NCBI GenBank assembly: GCA_965221655.1
Contig: OZ244906.1
Span: 744,001-808,000, forward strand
DNA length: 64,000 bases
Reading direction: 5' to 3'
Origin: Bin107 sp965221655
Lineage (GTDB): Bacteria > UBA8248
This document shows positions 17,785 through 25,935 of the stretch, piece after piece (position 1 is the stretch's first letter; each line of letters begins with the position of its first letter). Under the pieces are notes generated by a model. It had not been told where the DNA came from. It ran no database searches and saw only the letters and a list, made by a program, of their open reading frames with translations. A program made the position numbers and the translations under genes.

Positions 17785-17855
17785 ATTAAAGTATTTTCTT
17801 TTCTGTGGCCTTTCTCTTTCCGTTGGCGTAGCGGTATAAAAATCGCTTCCGCCGG

Positions 17856-18950
17856 CTAGTCCGGATTGCGGATGACCGAACGCAGGGTCTCGCCGCGCTC
17901 CATGGCCTCGAAGGCGGGTTCCACGTCCTCCAGGCCGATGACCTTCGTGACCATGCGGTCGAGGTCGAGCTCTCCCTTCTCGTACCAGTCGGCGAGAAGC
18001 GGGAAATCCCGCGAGGGCAGGCAGTCGCCGTACCACGAGACGCGCAGCGCACCGCCCAGGCCGAAGAACTGGAGCATGGGGAGTTCCACCTTCATGGCGG
18101 GATCGGGCACGCCGATGAGGGTGCAGGTACCCGCCAGATCGCGCGACCACATGGCCTGGAGGAGTGTTTGGGGCGTGCCGACGGCCTCGAAGGAATAGTC
18201 CACCCCGTTGCCTCCGGTGAGGTCCTTGATGGCCTCGACCGGGTCGGTCTCGGCGGCGTTGACGACGTCAGTCGCGCCAAAATCCCGCGCCCAGGCAAGT
18301 TTGTTCTCGGCAATGTCCACGCCGATGATTCTCGAGGCGCGCGCCATTTTCGCCCCCATGATGACGCTGCACCCCACGCCGCCGCACCCGTAGACGGCCA
18401 CCGTGCTGCCGCGCCGCACCTGGGCGGTGTAGAGCGAAGCGCCTACCCCCGTCATGACGCCGCAGCCAATGAGGCAGGCTTGCTCGGGCGTGCAGGCGGT
18501 GGGCACCTTGATGGCCTGTTTCGCCGCCACCAGGGTGTGGGTGCAGAAGGTGCCGATGCCGATGGAGGGGCTCAATATCTGTCCGTCTTTTTGGGTGCGC
18601 ATCTTGGAGGCGGCGTTTAAGCTGGCGGCGCAAAGTTGGGGCTGGCCGATGGCGCAGAACCTGCACGTGCCGCAAGGAGCGCGCCAGGCGAGGACGACGT
18701 AGTCGCCGACGGCCAGGTCGCTAACGCCCTCCCCCACTTCCTGGACGATGCCCGAGCCCTCGTGGCCGAGAAGATAGGGAAACTCGTCCCCGATTTTGCC
18801 GAGCTTGTAGTGCAAATCGGTATGGCAGACGCCGCTGGCCTGGATTTTTACGAGCACTTCTCCCGGGCCGGGAGAGCCGATTTCGATCTCCTCCACCTCG
18901 GTGCGCTCGCCCGCTTTTCTCGAAATGACGCCGTGGCCGATGATGCTCAT
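17856..18950 (-). CDS. Zinc-dependent alcohol dehydrogenase (class III-like MDR)
   Basis: A 364-residue medium-chain dehydrogenase. Catalytic zinc ligands are Cys42 (GVCHTD), His63 (GHEGSG) and Cys163 (IGCGVMTG). The structural zinc has four cysteines at 93, 96, 99 and 107 (CGTCRFC plus a later Cys). A GCGGVG Rossmann motif binds NAD(P). The architecture is that of class III and NDMA-type alcohol or formaldehyde dehydrogenases; the substrate is unknown. I chose ATG 18950, behind GGGAGGAAGCGC, rather than the longer frame from 19016. It is divergent from the M24-fold gene. Confidence 0.88.
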   Translation of the reverse strand: MSIIGHGVISRKAGERTEVEEIEIGSPGPGEVLVKIQASGVCHTDLHYKLGKIGDEFPYLLGHEGSGIVQEVGEGVSDLAVGDYVVLAWRAPCGTCRFCAIGQPQLCAASLNAASKMRTQKDGQILSPSIGIGTFCTHTLVAAKQAIKVPTACTPEQACLIGCGVMTGVGASLYTAQVRRGSTVAVYGCGGVGCSVIMGAKMARASRIIGVDIAENKLAWARDFGATDVVNAAETDPVEAIKDLTGGNGVDYSFEAVGTPQTLLQAMWSRDLAGTCTLIGVPDPAMKVELPMLQFFGLGGALRVSWYGDCLPSRDFPLLADWYEKGELDLDRMVTKVIGLEDVEPAFEAMERGETLRSVIRNPD

Positions 18951-19071
18951 GCGCTTCCTCCCGGATCGTATATTTCGGGCGCTCCCCCTATAATGGGTCG
19001 CAACTTTCGTCGGCAATGCAGCTTGTATGCCCTATTCTTACCCACGCGGGGTCATCGCGCAAGGAGGCGAT

Positions 19072-20262
19072 ATGTCCGAGGAATGGTATCCGCGTTTTTC
19101 CGCACAGGAGATGAACAGGCGCCACGCAGCGGCGCGGAGCCTCATGGAGCAAGAAAACCTCGGCGCCCTGTTGTTTTTCGGCCTCGGCGGGACGAACCGA
19201 AACGCCCAGGCGAACATTTATTGGCTTTCGTGCTACCGGGACTTCAACCACTGCTACCTCATCTTTCCCCGAGAGGGTTCTCCCTCCCTTTTCACGGGCC
19301 TCTACAACCACCTCCACAACGCGCAGATGCAGTGCATCTTTGAGGACGTACGCCACGGGGGCTACGGCCACCCCGAGCGTATGGCGGATCAACTCGACGC
19401 CCTGGGGCTGGGAAACGCGCGCCTCGGGCTCGTGGGGCTGAACCCGCGCTTCAAGATCCTGTTGCCCTTCGAACACATGGATTATCTGAAAGGCCGCTTC
19501 CCCGAAGCCGAGTGGGTGGACGTGAGCGCGCGGTTTCGGGACTTGCGCCTCGTCAAGAGCGAAGAGGAGGTCGAATGGCTCACCGAGGGCGCGCGCCTCA
19601 CGGACCTCGCCATGGAAGCCGCCCTCGCCCACGCAAAACCCGGCATACCCGAATACGAGCTCTCCGGCCGCATGGCTGCCGCCTTCAGGGAACAAGGCGG
19701 CGAGCAGATGGTGCAGTTCGTGACGGCCACCCCCATGGCGAACCCCCGCACCCCGGTTCCGTGGCAAAACCCCACGCGCAGAAAGCTCGAGGCGGGCGAC
19801 GTGCTCATCATGGAGATCAGTGCGGCCTACCACGGCTACGCGGGCCAGAGTCTGCGTACCTTCACCATCGGGGCGGACCCGACGCCCCCGTATCGGGCAC
19901 TGCTCGACGCTGCCGTGGAGGTCTACGAGGGCGTGGGCAAGACGATGCAGGCGGGCAACTCCGCGCGGGCCGTCTTTGAGGCGACCGACCCGCTGCCCGA
20001 AAAAGGATTTCAGATATACGACTCTCTCGCCCACGGCTTTGGCACCGATCTGCTCCAGCCCTCCATCGGCATCCGGGGGTCGAACTACCTCGCTCCGCCC
20101 GAGGATTTTCGCTACGAGGAAAACATGGTGATGGTGATCCAGCCCAACCCCGTGGACGCGGAGGGCCGCGGCGTGCAGATGGGCGATATGGGCGTGGTGA
20201 CCAGGGAGGGTTTCCGCTCCCTGCACACCTTCCCCATGCAGGCGTTTCGGTGCGATGGCTGA
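19072..20262 (+). CDS. M24 (creatinase/aminopeptidase P) fold protein
   Basis: A 396-residue protein with an N-terminal creatinase-like domain (about 1-160) and a pita-bread M24 domain (about 165-396). The AHGFG histidine is kept. The metal-ligand positions appear changed: the IDxG Asp reads as Glu in MEIS, the SDxTRT Asp becomes Gln in GQSLRT, and the EPG Glu becomes Gln in VIQPN. Creatinase itself uses this fold without metal. A perfect AAGGAGG precedes ATG 19072; a longer frame from 19027 is less likely. Substrate unknown. Confidence 0.82.
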   Translation: MSEEWYPRFSAQEMNRRHAAARSLMEQENLGALLFFGLGGTNRNAQANIYWLSCYRDFNHCYLIFPREGSPSLFTGLYNHLHNAQMQCIFEDVRHGGYGHPERMADQLDALGLGNARLGLVGLNPRFKILLPFEHMDYLKGRFPEAEWVDVSARFRDLRLVKSEEEVEWLTEGARLTDLAMEAALAHAKPGIPEYELSGRMAAAFREQGGEQMVQFVTATPMANPRTPVPWQNPTRRKLEAGDVLIMEISAAYHGYAGQSLRTFTIGADPTPPYRALLDAAVEVYEGVGKTMQAGNSARAVFEATDPLPEKGFQIYDSLAHGFGTDLLQPSIGIRGSNYLAPPEDFRYEENMVMVIQPNPVDAEGRGVQMGDMGVVTREGFRSLHTFPMQAFRCDG

Positions 20263-20347
20263 TTGCGCGAAATTCAGGGGCATCGCAAAGCCGCGCGGGT
20301 GCAGCCCCTTCACCGCCATTGTTACTTCGTTCTAGAGGAGTGTGTTC

Positions 20348-20956
20348 GTGGAATTCGCAATCAAGATATACGACAAGCCAGAGGCCGCCACTCTGCGCGA
20401 CGTGCACCGCAAGGCGCACCTCGACTACCTGAAGGACTTCGATGCCGCAACCCGCTTTGCAGGGCCGTTTCTGAGCGACGACGGGGCGCGTGAACTGGGC
20501 AGCTTCCGCATCCTGGATTTGCCCGACCGCGCAGCGGCCGAAGAGCACGTGGCGAACGAGCCCTACCTCATCGCGGGAATTCAGGAGCGGCCCTCGGTGC
20601 ACCGCTGGCGCGCGACCGTGCCCCACACCTGGCGCGACTGCCCCCGCGGGGAGGGAAACCTCCAGTTCTACGTCCACGGGCTGGACAGGGCGGACGCGGG
20701 CACGCTGCGGGCGGACCTCCACGGGGAGCACGTAGCCTACTTAAGGGCACACGCTGATTCCGTGATGGTGCGCGGCCCCCTGACGGATGACGCGGGCGAG
20801 GTGCGAAACGGCAGCGTGTTGCTGCTCGATTTTCCCGACATCGGGGCGGCGCGGGCGTTCTGGGCCGAGGAACCCTACAACCGGGCGGGCCTGTACGCGA
20901 GCGTGGAGTTCTACGCCTGGCGCTTCGGGCGCGTATTCGACCGCTTCAAGGCTTGA
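20348..20956 (+). CDS. Tandem YciI-like domain protein
   Basis: A 202-residue protein made of two ferredoxin-like YciI/YCII domains of about 90 residues each. Both halves repeat a pattern of R-x-x-HLxYL, then a GPLxxDxG stretch, then LDxPD, and then a xEEPYxxAGLY-like segment. YciI proteins are small, poorly characterised, putative enzymes. GTG at 20348 lies seven bases after AGAGGAG; the alternative GTG at 20342 is too close to that site. It lies 85 bp after the M24-fold gene in the same direction. Confidence 0.72.
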   Translation: MEFAIKIYDKPEAATLRDVHRKAHLDYLKDFDAATRFAGPFLSDDGARELGSFRILDLPDRAAAEEHVANEPYLIAGIQERPSVHRWRATVPHTWRDCPRGEGNLQFYVHGLDRADAGTLRADLHGEHVAYLRAHADSVMVRGPLTDDAGEVRNGSVLLLDFPDIGAARAFWAEEPYNRAGLYASVEFYAWRFGRVFDRFKA

Positions 20957-20967
20957 ACTGCCCGCAC

Positions 20968-22425
20968 TCAGAGTACCTGGGCGGTGAACTCCATGCGCAC
21001 GCGCTCCTGTAAGGAGCGAATCGCCCGAAGCGACATGGCGAGGACGTGCTTTTCCCTGCGCGACATGGCAGATTTTCCGACGTAGCGCGTCGCCTCGCCC
21101 AGGCGGCGGAAATCCCTGAGTTGTTGACGGAGCATAACGCGCGTGAGGTGTTCGAGCGCGGCCTTGTATTCGTCCGCCTCGTCGTCGTTGAACACCCCCG
21201 TCTCGTGCAGCAGGGCGATGCGCTCGCGGGTGGAGGTGGCCTTTATCCCTTTGCGCAGGGCGAGAAGCCGCACGGAGCCGACCAGGGGGAGGATGCCCCC
21301 GTGCTTGAGGTTCACGGCGGCGGGCAAATCCTCGCGCGCTTCGGTGCGCAGCCTGCCGAACAGACCGAGGGCGACGTGCCTGTCGGCCTCGCACTCGAAC
21401 ATCGCCTGGAGGACGAGGGGGCTCTTTTGGGCGAAAGCCGTAATGTGGTCGCGCAGTTCCTGGGCGAGGGAGGTCTCTCCCCAGGCGGCGTCAAAATCGA
21501 AGAACACGTCGCTCAGCTGCACCTGGAACGTGTCCCTTTTTTGGAACCACAGCAGGGTTTGGAGTTTCCATTCCGAGAGCGACTTGCGCCACAGCGGGTT
21601 CGTCGCCATCACGTTGCCCGCACACAGGGGAAAGCCGATTGCCTCGAGGTTGCTCGTCAGCAACTCGGCGAAGCGGATGAAGTAGGCGTTCACCTCGTCG
21701 TGGCGCTCGACGGGATAGTCTTCCAATACGATGCCGTGGTCCTGATCGGGATTGATAAAGTTCTCTCCCCGCCCGGTTGAACCCATCACGATCAGCGAGA
21801 AGCGCACCGGCGGGGCGTCTCCCCCCTCCTTGCGGATGGTGTCCAGCGCATTCTGGGCGACGCGGGCATGCACCTCCCTGTTCAACTGGGTGAGGAGGGC
21901 CTGAATTTCCGGAGCGGGCCGACTGTCTTCGAGAAGCCCCTGGGCCACGTCCATTTGTGCGGACTTGACTTCCTTGAGACCGAAGAAATCGGGGTTTTGC
22001 GTCAGGGCGTCGATGTGCGTCACCGTCTGTTCGGCGGCGACGGACATCGCGTCGTCGAGGTTGAGCAGGCCGACGGGCCGGTTTGCCTCATCCAGTACGG
22101 GCATGTGGCGGTGGCCGAAGCGCCGCATGCGCGTGATGGCGTGGTAGAGGTAGTCTCCCAGCCGTGCGGAGGAGACGCCCGCGCTCATGACGTCGCGAAT
22201 CTCCTCCGTCCCGTCGCACCGCAGAGCGACGCGGTGGGTGACGTCTTTCTCCGTAAAGATGCCAGAGAGTGCGCCTGCCTCGTCGACCACGAGAACGCAA
22301 GGCGCGTTACGCTCCGTCATGCGCGCGAGTACCTCGGCGATGGGCGCGGTTTCAGAAAATATCGGCGGGTCGGCCTCCAGAAAATCATCTACGAGCGAGG
22401 AGAAAATTTTCGTTTGTGACGGCAT
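20968..22425 (-). CDS. CBS-pair / DUF294 putative nucleotidyltransferase
   Basis: A 485-residue cytoplasmic protein. Residues about 15-135 form two CBS motifs, which usually bind adenine nucleotides. Residues about 170-300 are a DUF294 nucleotidyltransferase-like domain with MGSTGRGENFINPDQDHG, where GS and the DQD aspartates resemble the GlnD/GlnE active site. The C-terminus is the DUF294-associated helical domain. These proteins are regulatory, but the target is unknown. The gene is convergent with the YciI-like gene, with only 11 bp between. Confidence 0.85.
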   Translation of the reverse strand: MPSQTKIFSSLVDDFLEADPPIFSETAPIAEVLARMTERNAPCVLVVDEAGALSGIFTEKDVTHRVALRCDGTEEIRDVMSAGVSSARLGDYLYHAITRMRRFGHRHMPVLDEANRPVGLLNLDDAMSVAAEQTVTHIDALTQNPDFFGLKEVKSAQMDVAQGLLEDSRPAPEIQALLTQLNREVHARVAQNALDTIRKEGGDAPPVRFSLIVMGSTGRGENFINPDQDHGIVLEDYPVERHDEVNAYFIRFAELLTSNLEAIGFPLCAGNVMATNPLWRKSLSEWKLQTLLWFQKRDTFQVQLSDVFFDFDAAWGETSLAQELRDHITAFAQKSPLVLQAMFECEADRHVALGLFGRLRTEAREDLPAAVNLKHGGILPLVGSVRLLALRKGIKATSTRERIALLHETGVFNDDEADEYKAALEHLTRVMLRQQLRDFRRLGEATRYVGKSAMSRREKHVLAMSLRAIRSLQERVRMEFTAQVL

Positions 22426-22479
22426 GGCTCTCTCGTCCCGTTCAGTGGGGGCGCCCGCGGGGCTTGCGCCCGAGCGCCC

Positions 22480-23454
22480 TCAATCCTTCATGTGTTCGTC
22501 CAGATAAGCGACGACCCGCGCAATCGCCTCTTCCTGCATCCGGTCCACGGCGTATTCTCCGTCCTCTCCGCGCTCGGGAAATATGTATCCGTGCATGGGA
22601 TGATCGTAGGAGACCCAGGCGACGTCGTTGCCCGCCTCCCGCATCAGGTCGTAGGTGGCGCGAAAGATGCCCTGGAGGTGGTCCCCTTCCCTGCCCATCA
22701 CGAGAATCGGGGTGCGCATGGCCGCCATGCGCTCGCGTGCGCGGGGCGTTTTGATGCGCGCGCGCACCTTCTCGACCTTGTGCATCATCATACCCTCGAT
22801 GTTTCGGAGTTGCGTCTCCTCGTTCACGAACGCGGTGTCGTCCGGCGCGAGGTCGAGGAATTCGTGTGCGGCGGGCTCACAGGCCACGCAGGCGCGCACG
22901 CCGTGGTATTCGGAGGTGATTTTGAGAATCATCTCGCCCGCGTGGCTCACGCCCACGAGGCCGACGCGCTCGGCGTCCACCTCGGGCAGTTTCTTCAGAT
23001 ATTCGATAATGGAAATTTCGTCCTCGTATTCGAGCGGCGAGCGGTTGAGCAGCTGACGCCCCTGCCGCACGTCCTCGACCAGGCGGCCTCCGCTGCTGTA
23101 GCCGAGTTCCACCTCCGCGCGGTATCGCAGCCAGGCGCAGGCGTAGCCCGCCTCGAGCAGGCACTCCTGCACGTAGCCCATGTTGCGGGTCGCCGCGCGT
23201 ACCCAGGCCATGCCTCCACCGCCGTTGCCCCTGCCGAGGAGTACGATGGGGTGCGGCCCTTCGCCCCCGGGCGTTCTGAGCCCTATCGGTGCGTAGACGC
23301 CGTCGAGCAACTCGACGTACATCAGACGCACCGGGTAGCGCGAACCCGGCACGGGTTCGGTGACGACCACGTGTTCGGGGTCGATACCGTTTTGCAAGAC
23401 CCGCTCTCCCCTTTTGTTCGACCGCCCGTACGGCGGCGGCTTTTGGCTTATCAT
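22480..23454 (-). CDS. Alpha/beta hydrolase (dienelactone hydrolase/S9-like)
   Basis: A 324-residue alpha/beta hydrolase with nucleophile Ser170 in GLVGVSHAGE. The acid is probably within MRTPILVMGREGDH, and the base His within the YDHPMHGY region. GRGNGGGG near residue 75 is the likely oxyanion loop. No signal peptide is seen. The same strand holds the CBS/DUF294 gene 54 bp downstream. The exact reaction cannot be told from the sequence. Confidence 0.75.
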   Translation of the reverse strand: MISQKPPPYGRSNKRGERVLQNGIDPEHVVVTEPVPGSRYPVRLMYVELLDGVYAPIGLRTPGGEGPHPIVLLGRGNGGGGMAWVRAATRNMGYVQECLLEAGYACAWLRYRAEVELGYSSGGRLVEDVRQGRQLLNRSPLEYEDEISIIEYLKKLPEVDAERVGLVGVSHAGEMILKITSEYHGVRACVACEPAAHEFLDLAPDDTAFVNEETQLRNIEGMMMHKVEKVRARIKTPRARERMAAMRTPILVMGREGDHLQGIFRATYDLMREAGNDVAWVSYDHPMHGYIFPERGEDGEYAVDRMQEEAIARVVAYLDEHMKD

Positions 23455-23563
23455 CCCACACGGCGCGCGGAGGCAAAAGCACCCTTTTCGCTGCTCGTGC
23501 GGCGTGAGAGAATCGCCCCTGCGGAATTTTTGGGAAAAATCGCTTCAGGCGCGAGGAGGCGGC

Positions 23564-23851
23564 ATGGGTGAGAACGAGCGTTCCGATAGCGGGGCCGACA
23601 TTTCCGGAGAGGATTCTTCTCCCGACTGCGCTGCGGAGGCCGGAAGCGCGCGGGATGAGAAGAGCGATGTACCGCTGAACGTCATCGACCTCAAGGAGAT
23701 CGTCGTCAAGGTCATGTGGGGTGCGGGTGCCTTGATGATGTGCGGCGGCCTGGGTGCGCTCTCCATCGGCGCGTCCAAGCCCGCGATTGGCCTGCTGGGG
23801 GTGGGTGGTGCGCTGTTCGCGGGCTCCTACGCGGTCGAGCGATGGACCTGA
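23564..23851 (+). CDS. Small membrane protein, unknown function
   Basis: A 95-residue protein with an acidic, disordered N-terminus (about 1-45) and two glycine-rich transmembrane helices at about 50-68 and 72-90. GAGGAGG lies just before ATG 23564. A longer in-frame ORF starts at 23360, but its extra part overlaps the divergent hydrolase and lacks a ribosome site. I do not recognise the family. Confidence 0.6.
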   Translation: MGENERSDSGADISGEDSSPDCAAEAGSARDEKSDVPLNVIDLKEIVVKVMWGAGALMMCGGLGALSIGASKPAIGLLGVGGALFAGSYAVERWT

Positions 23852-23862
23852 ACCCCGGGTGG

Positions 23863-23936
23863 TGCCCCCGGCAGGACTCGAACCTGCGACCTACGGATTA
23901 GGAATCCGGCGCTCTATCCTGCTGAGCTACGGGGGC
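23863..23936 (-). tRNA. tRNA-Arg (anticodon CCT)
   Basis: A 74-nt cloverleaf. The acceptor is GCCCCCG pairing with CGGGGGC, with discriminator A. The D-arm is GCTC/GAGC, the anticodon loop TTCCTAA gives CCT, and the T-arm GCAGG-TTCGAGT-CCTGC is perfect. Position 27-43 is a C-T mismatch. CCA is not encoded. It reads AGG codons. Confidence 0.95.
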
Positions 23937-23947
23937 GGAGCGCACCC

Positions 23948-24475
23948 TCAGTCGTATCGTATCAAAGAGCGCACGGCGTGTGGAGCGAGGCGCTCCCTCC
24001 CCTTCAGGAAGCCGAGCTCGATGAAAAAAGAAAGGCCGTGCACCTCACCGCCCAGAGATTCGACGAGCGAAACACAGGCAGCGGCAGTGCCGCCCGTGGC
24101 GAGCACGTCGTCGGCGATGAGCACCTTCATGCCGGGGGCGACGGCGTCTTTGTGAATTTCCAGCACGTCCTCGCCGTATTCGAGCTCGTAGGTGGCCTGG
24201 GCCTTCTCCCAGGGGAGCTTGCCGGGCTTGCGCACGATGACGAGGCCCGCACCGAGCTTGTAAGCCAGCGGCGCGCCTATGATGAAGCCGCGCGCCTCCG
24301 CTCCGAGAACGACGTCGATCCCCTGCCCCGCAAGGGGTTCGGCCGCCATATCCACTGCCCGTTGAAAGGCCCGGGCGTCCTGCAGCATGGGCGTAATGTC
24401 CTTGAAGACGATGCCTTCCGTGGGGAAATCGGGCACGTCCCGAATGTGGGGGAGCAACTCGTTTGCGTCGGACAT
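23948..24475 (-). CDS. apt: Adenine phosphoribosyltransferase Apt
   Basis: Salvages adenine to AMP using PRPP. The 175-residue protein has the N-terminal hood segment with IRDVPDFPTEGIVFKDITP and the EARGFI motif near 60. The PRPP-binding loop is VLIADDVLATGGTA near 120-133. ATG 24475 is preceded by AAAGGTGGG; the same frame is open much further upstream, but only this start gives the family N-terminus. tRNA-Arg lies 11 bp downstream. Confidence 0.95.
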   Translation of the reverse strand: MSDANELLPHIRDVPDFPTEGIVFKDITPMLQDARAFQRAVDMAAEPLAGQGIDVVLGAEARGFIIGAPLAYKLGAGLVIVRKPGKLPWEKAQATYELEYGEDVLEIHKDAVAPGMKVLIADDVLATGGTAAACVSLVESLGGEVHGLSFFIELGFLKGRERLAPHAVRSLIRYD

Positions 24476-24564
24476 GGAACCCACCTTTCGTGAATGCGCG
24501 AATGCGGTATGCCGCACGCGGCGGAACTCTCCATCAGTCTGCGTTTTTCGCGTTTTCGTGAAAT

Positions 24565-25371
24565 CTAGAGTCGGGGCAGATAGGATAGCGGGTTTTTCGG
24601 CCGCGTGCGATGCCGTATCTCGAAATGCAGACGCGGGGTCTTGAAGCGCGGCGTTCGGCCCGCCAGGGCGATGGGCGCACCGCGCGAGACGCTCTCCCCT
24701 TCGCGCACGAGGTTCTTGGCGACCCGGGCGTAGATGGAGTGGTACTCGCCTCCGTGGTGACGCAGGATGATGAGGCGTCCCAGGTTGCCCGGACCGAAAT
24801 CCGAAAAAATAACCTGGCCCGGAGCCGACGCCCGCACCTGGGCGCGCTCCCTGGCGGCGATGAGGATACCGTCCGCCTTGTGGCCGCCGCGCGTGCCGAA
24901 GCGGCGAATCACGCGCCCCCGCAGGGGCCAGGAGAATCGGGGGCGGCCTTTTTTGCGCGCGCTCCTCTTGGCGGTGACCCTGGACTTCACGGGCGCAGCC
25001 CAGGCGGGGCGGCGTTTCGGCGCACGCCGGCTTTTGGCCTGCGCCGGGCGGCGCGCGCCCTTGGCGCGCGGTATGAAGAGCCGCTTGCCCGCTCGCAGGC
25101 GGTCCGGGTTCCGGATTCCGTTCAGCACGGCGATTTGTTCGTACGCCACCCCGTAGGTGCGCCCGATGCCCCAGAGGGTTTCCCCGCGCTTGACGACGTG
25201 GTAGACGCCCGTTCGCGATGCCTTGCGGGGTTTGTGGACCTTCTTGGCGGGCGGCGTGTATCGCTTGGGCGCCGGAGGGGTTTTTCGCGCCCACGGCCGG
25301 TCGAACGCACAACCCGCAAGCAGGGCGAGCAGGAGGAGCGGTATGCAGTGCGCGCGCAGGCTCCGCGGCAT
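24565..25371 (-). CDS. LysM + LytM (M23) lipoprotein, NlpD-like amidase activator
   Basis: A 268-residue lipoprotein. The lipobox LLAGC gives an acylated Cys at about residue 21. A LysM domain follows at about 55-100 (YHVVKRGETLWGIGRTYGV), then a basic linker and a LytM domain at about 145-268. The M23 zinc motif HxxxD is absent: the equivalent segment reads ADGILI, and YAH becomes YAR. Only the final HFE remains. This matches EnvC/NlpD, which activate amidases rather than cut peptidoglycan. It starts with TGATG overlap on the upstream gene. Confidence 0.85.
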   Translation of the reverse strand: MPRSLRAHCIPLLLLALLAGCAFDRPWARKTPPAPKRYTPPAKKVHKPRKASRTGVYHVVKRGETLWGIGRTYGVAYEQIAVLNGIRNPDRLRAGKRLFIPRAKGARRPAQAKSRRAPKRRPAWAAPVKSRVTAKRSARKKGRPRFSWPLRGRVIRRFGTRGGHKADGILIAARERAQVRASAPGQVIFSDFGPGNLGRLIILRHHGGEYHSIYARVAKNLVREGESVSRGAPIALAGRTPRFKTPRLHFEIRHRTRPKNPLSYLPRL

Positions 25372-25826
25372 CACGACGAAGCGCCCTCCAGGGCCATGCG
25401 CACGGCCTCCTTGGCGCTCTTCGCCGTCAGCACCTCCGCGGGGCTGTTTGCGCGCCCCAGGGCCACGACGCGCTTGCCGAGTTTGAGACCCAGTGCGATT
25501 TCAGAAAGAGTTCCGTAGGCGCCCTCCAGGGCAATGAGCGCGTGGGCCGTGGCCGCAATGACGACGTTTCGCGCGTGGCCCATGCCCGTGGCGACGGGCA
25601 AATCGATAAACGGATTGGCGGAGTGCGTGTCGTAGGAGGGCAAAACGCCCAGGGTGAGGCCGCCGGCGCGCTTCGCTCCGCGCGCCGCGCACTGCATGAC
25701 GCCGCCCAATCCTCCGCAGAGGAGCACTGCACCCGAGCGGGCGAGGGCAACGCCCACCTCCTCGGCGAGAGAGGCGGTGTCGGCATCGGGGTCGGAGTCT
25801 CCGATCACGCCGATAATTGTCTTCAT
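25371..25826 (-). CDS. LOG-like Rossmann protein (TIGR00725 family)
   Basis: A 151-residue lysine-decarboxylase-like/LOG superfamily protein. Motifs are GVIGDS at the N-terminus, LLCGGLGGVMQ near 37, and EGAYGTLSEI near 101, the last corresponding to PGGxGTxxE of LOG phosphoribohydrolases. It is shorter than true LOG enzymes, as usual for TIGR00725. The stop overlaps the start of the NlpD-like gene, so the two are translationally coupled. Substrate unknown. Confidence 0.82.
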   Translation of the reverse strand: MKTIIGVIGDSDPDADTASLAEEVGVALARSGAVLLCGGLGGVMQCAARGAKRAGGLTLGVLPSYDTHSANPFIDLPVATGMGHARNVVIAATAHALIALEGAYGTLSEIALGLKLGKRVVALGRANSPAEVLTAKSAKEAVRMALEGASS

Positions 25827-25935
25827 CGAATAATCCCGGGGCGGATTATTTGTTCTATTCTATCGAACGAAGACGCCGCGTCAAGACGCCCTCCGCGCGG
25901 CTCCGCCGGAGGGCGCCCTCCCCCGGGCGGTGCGC

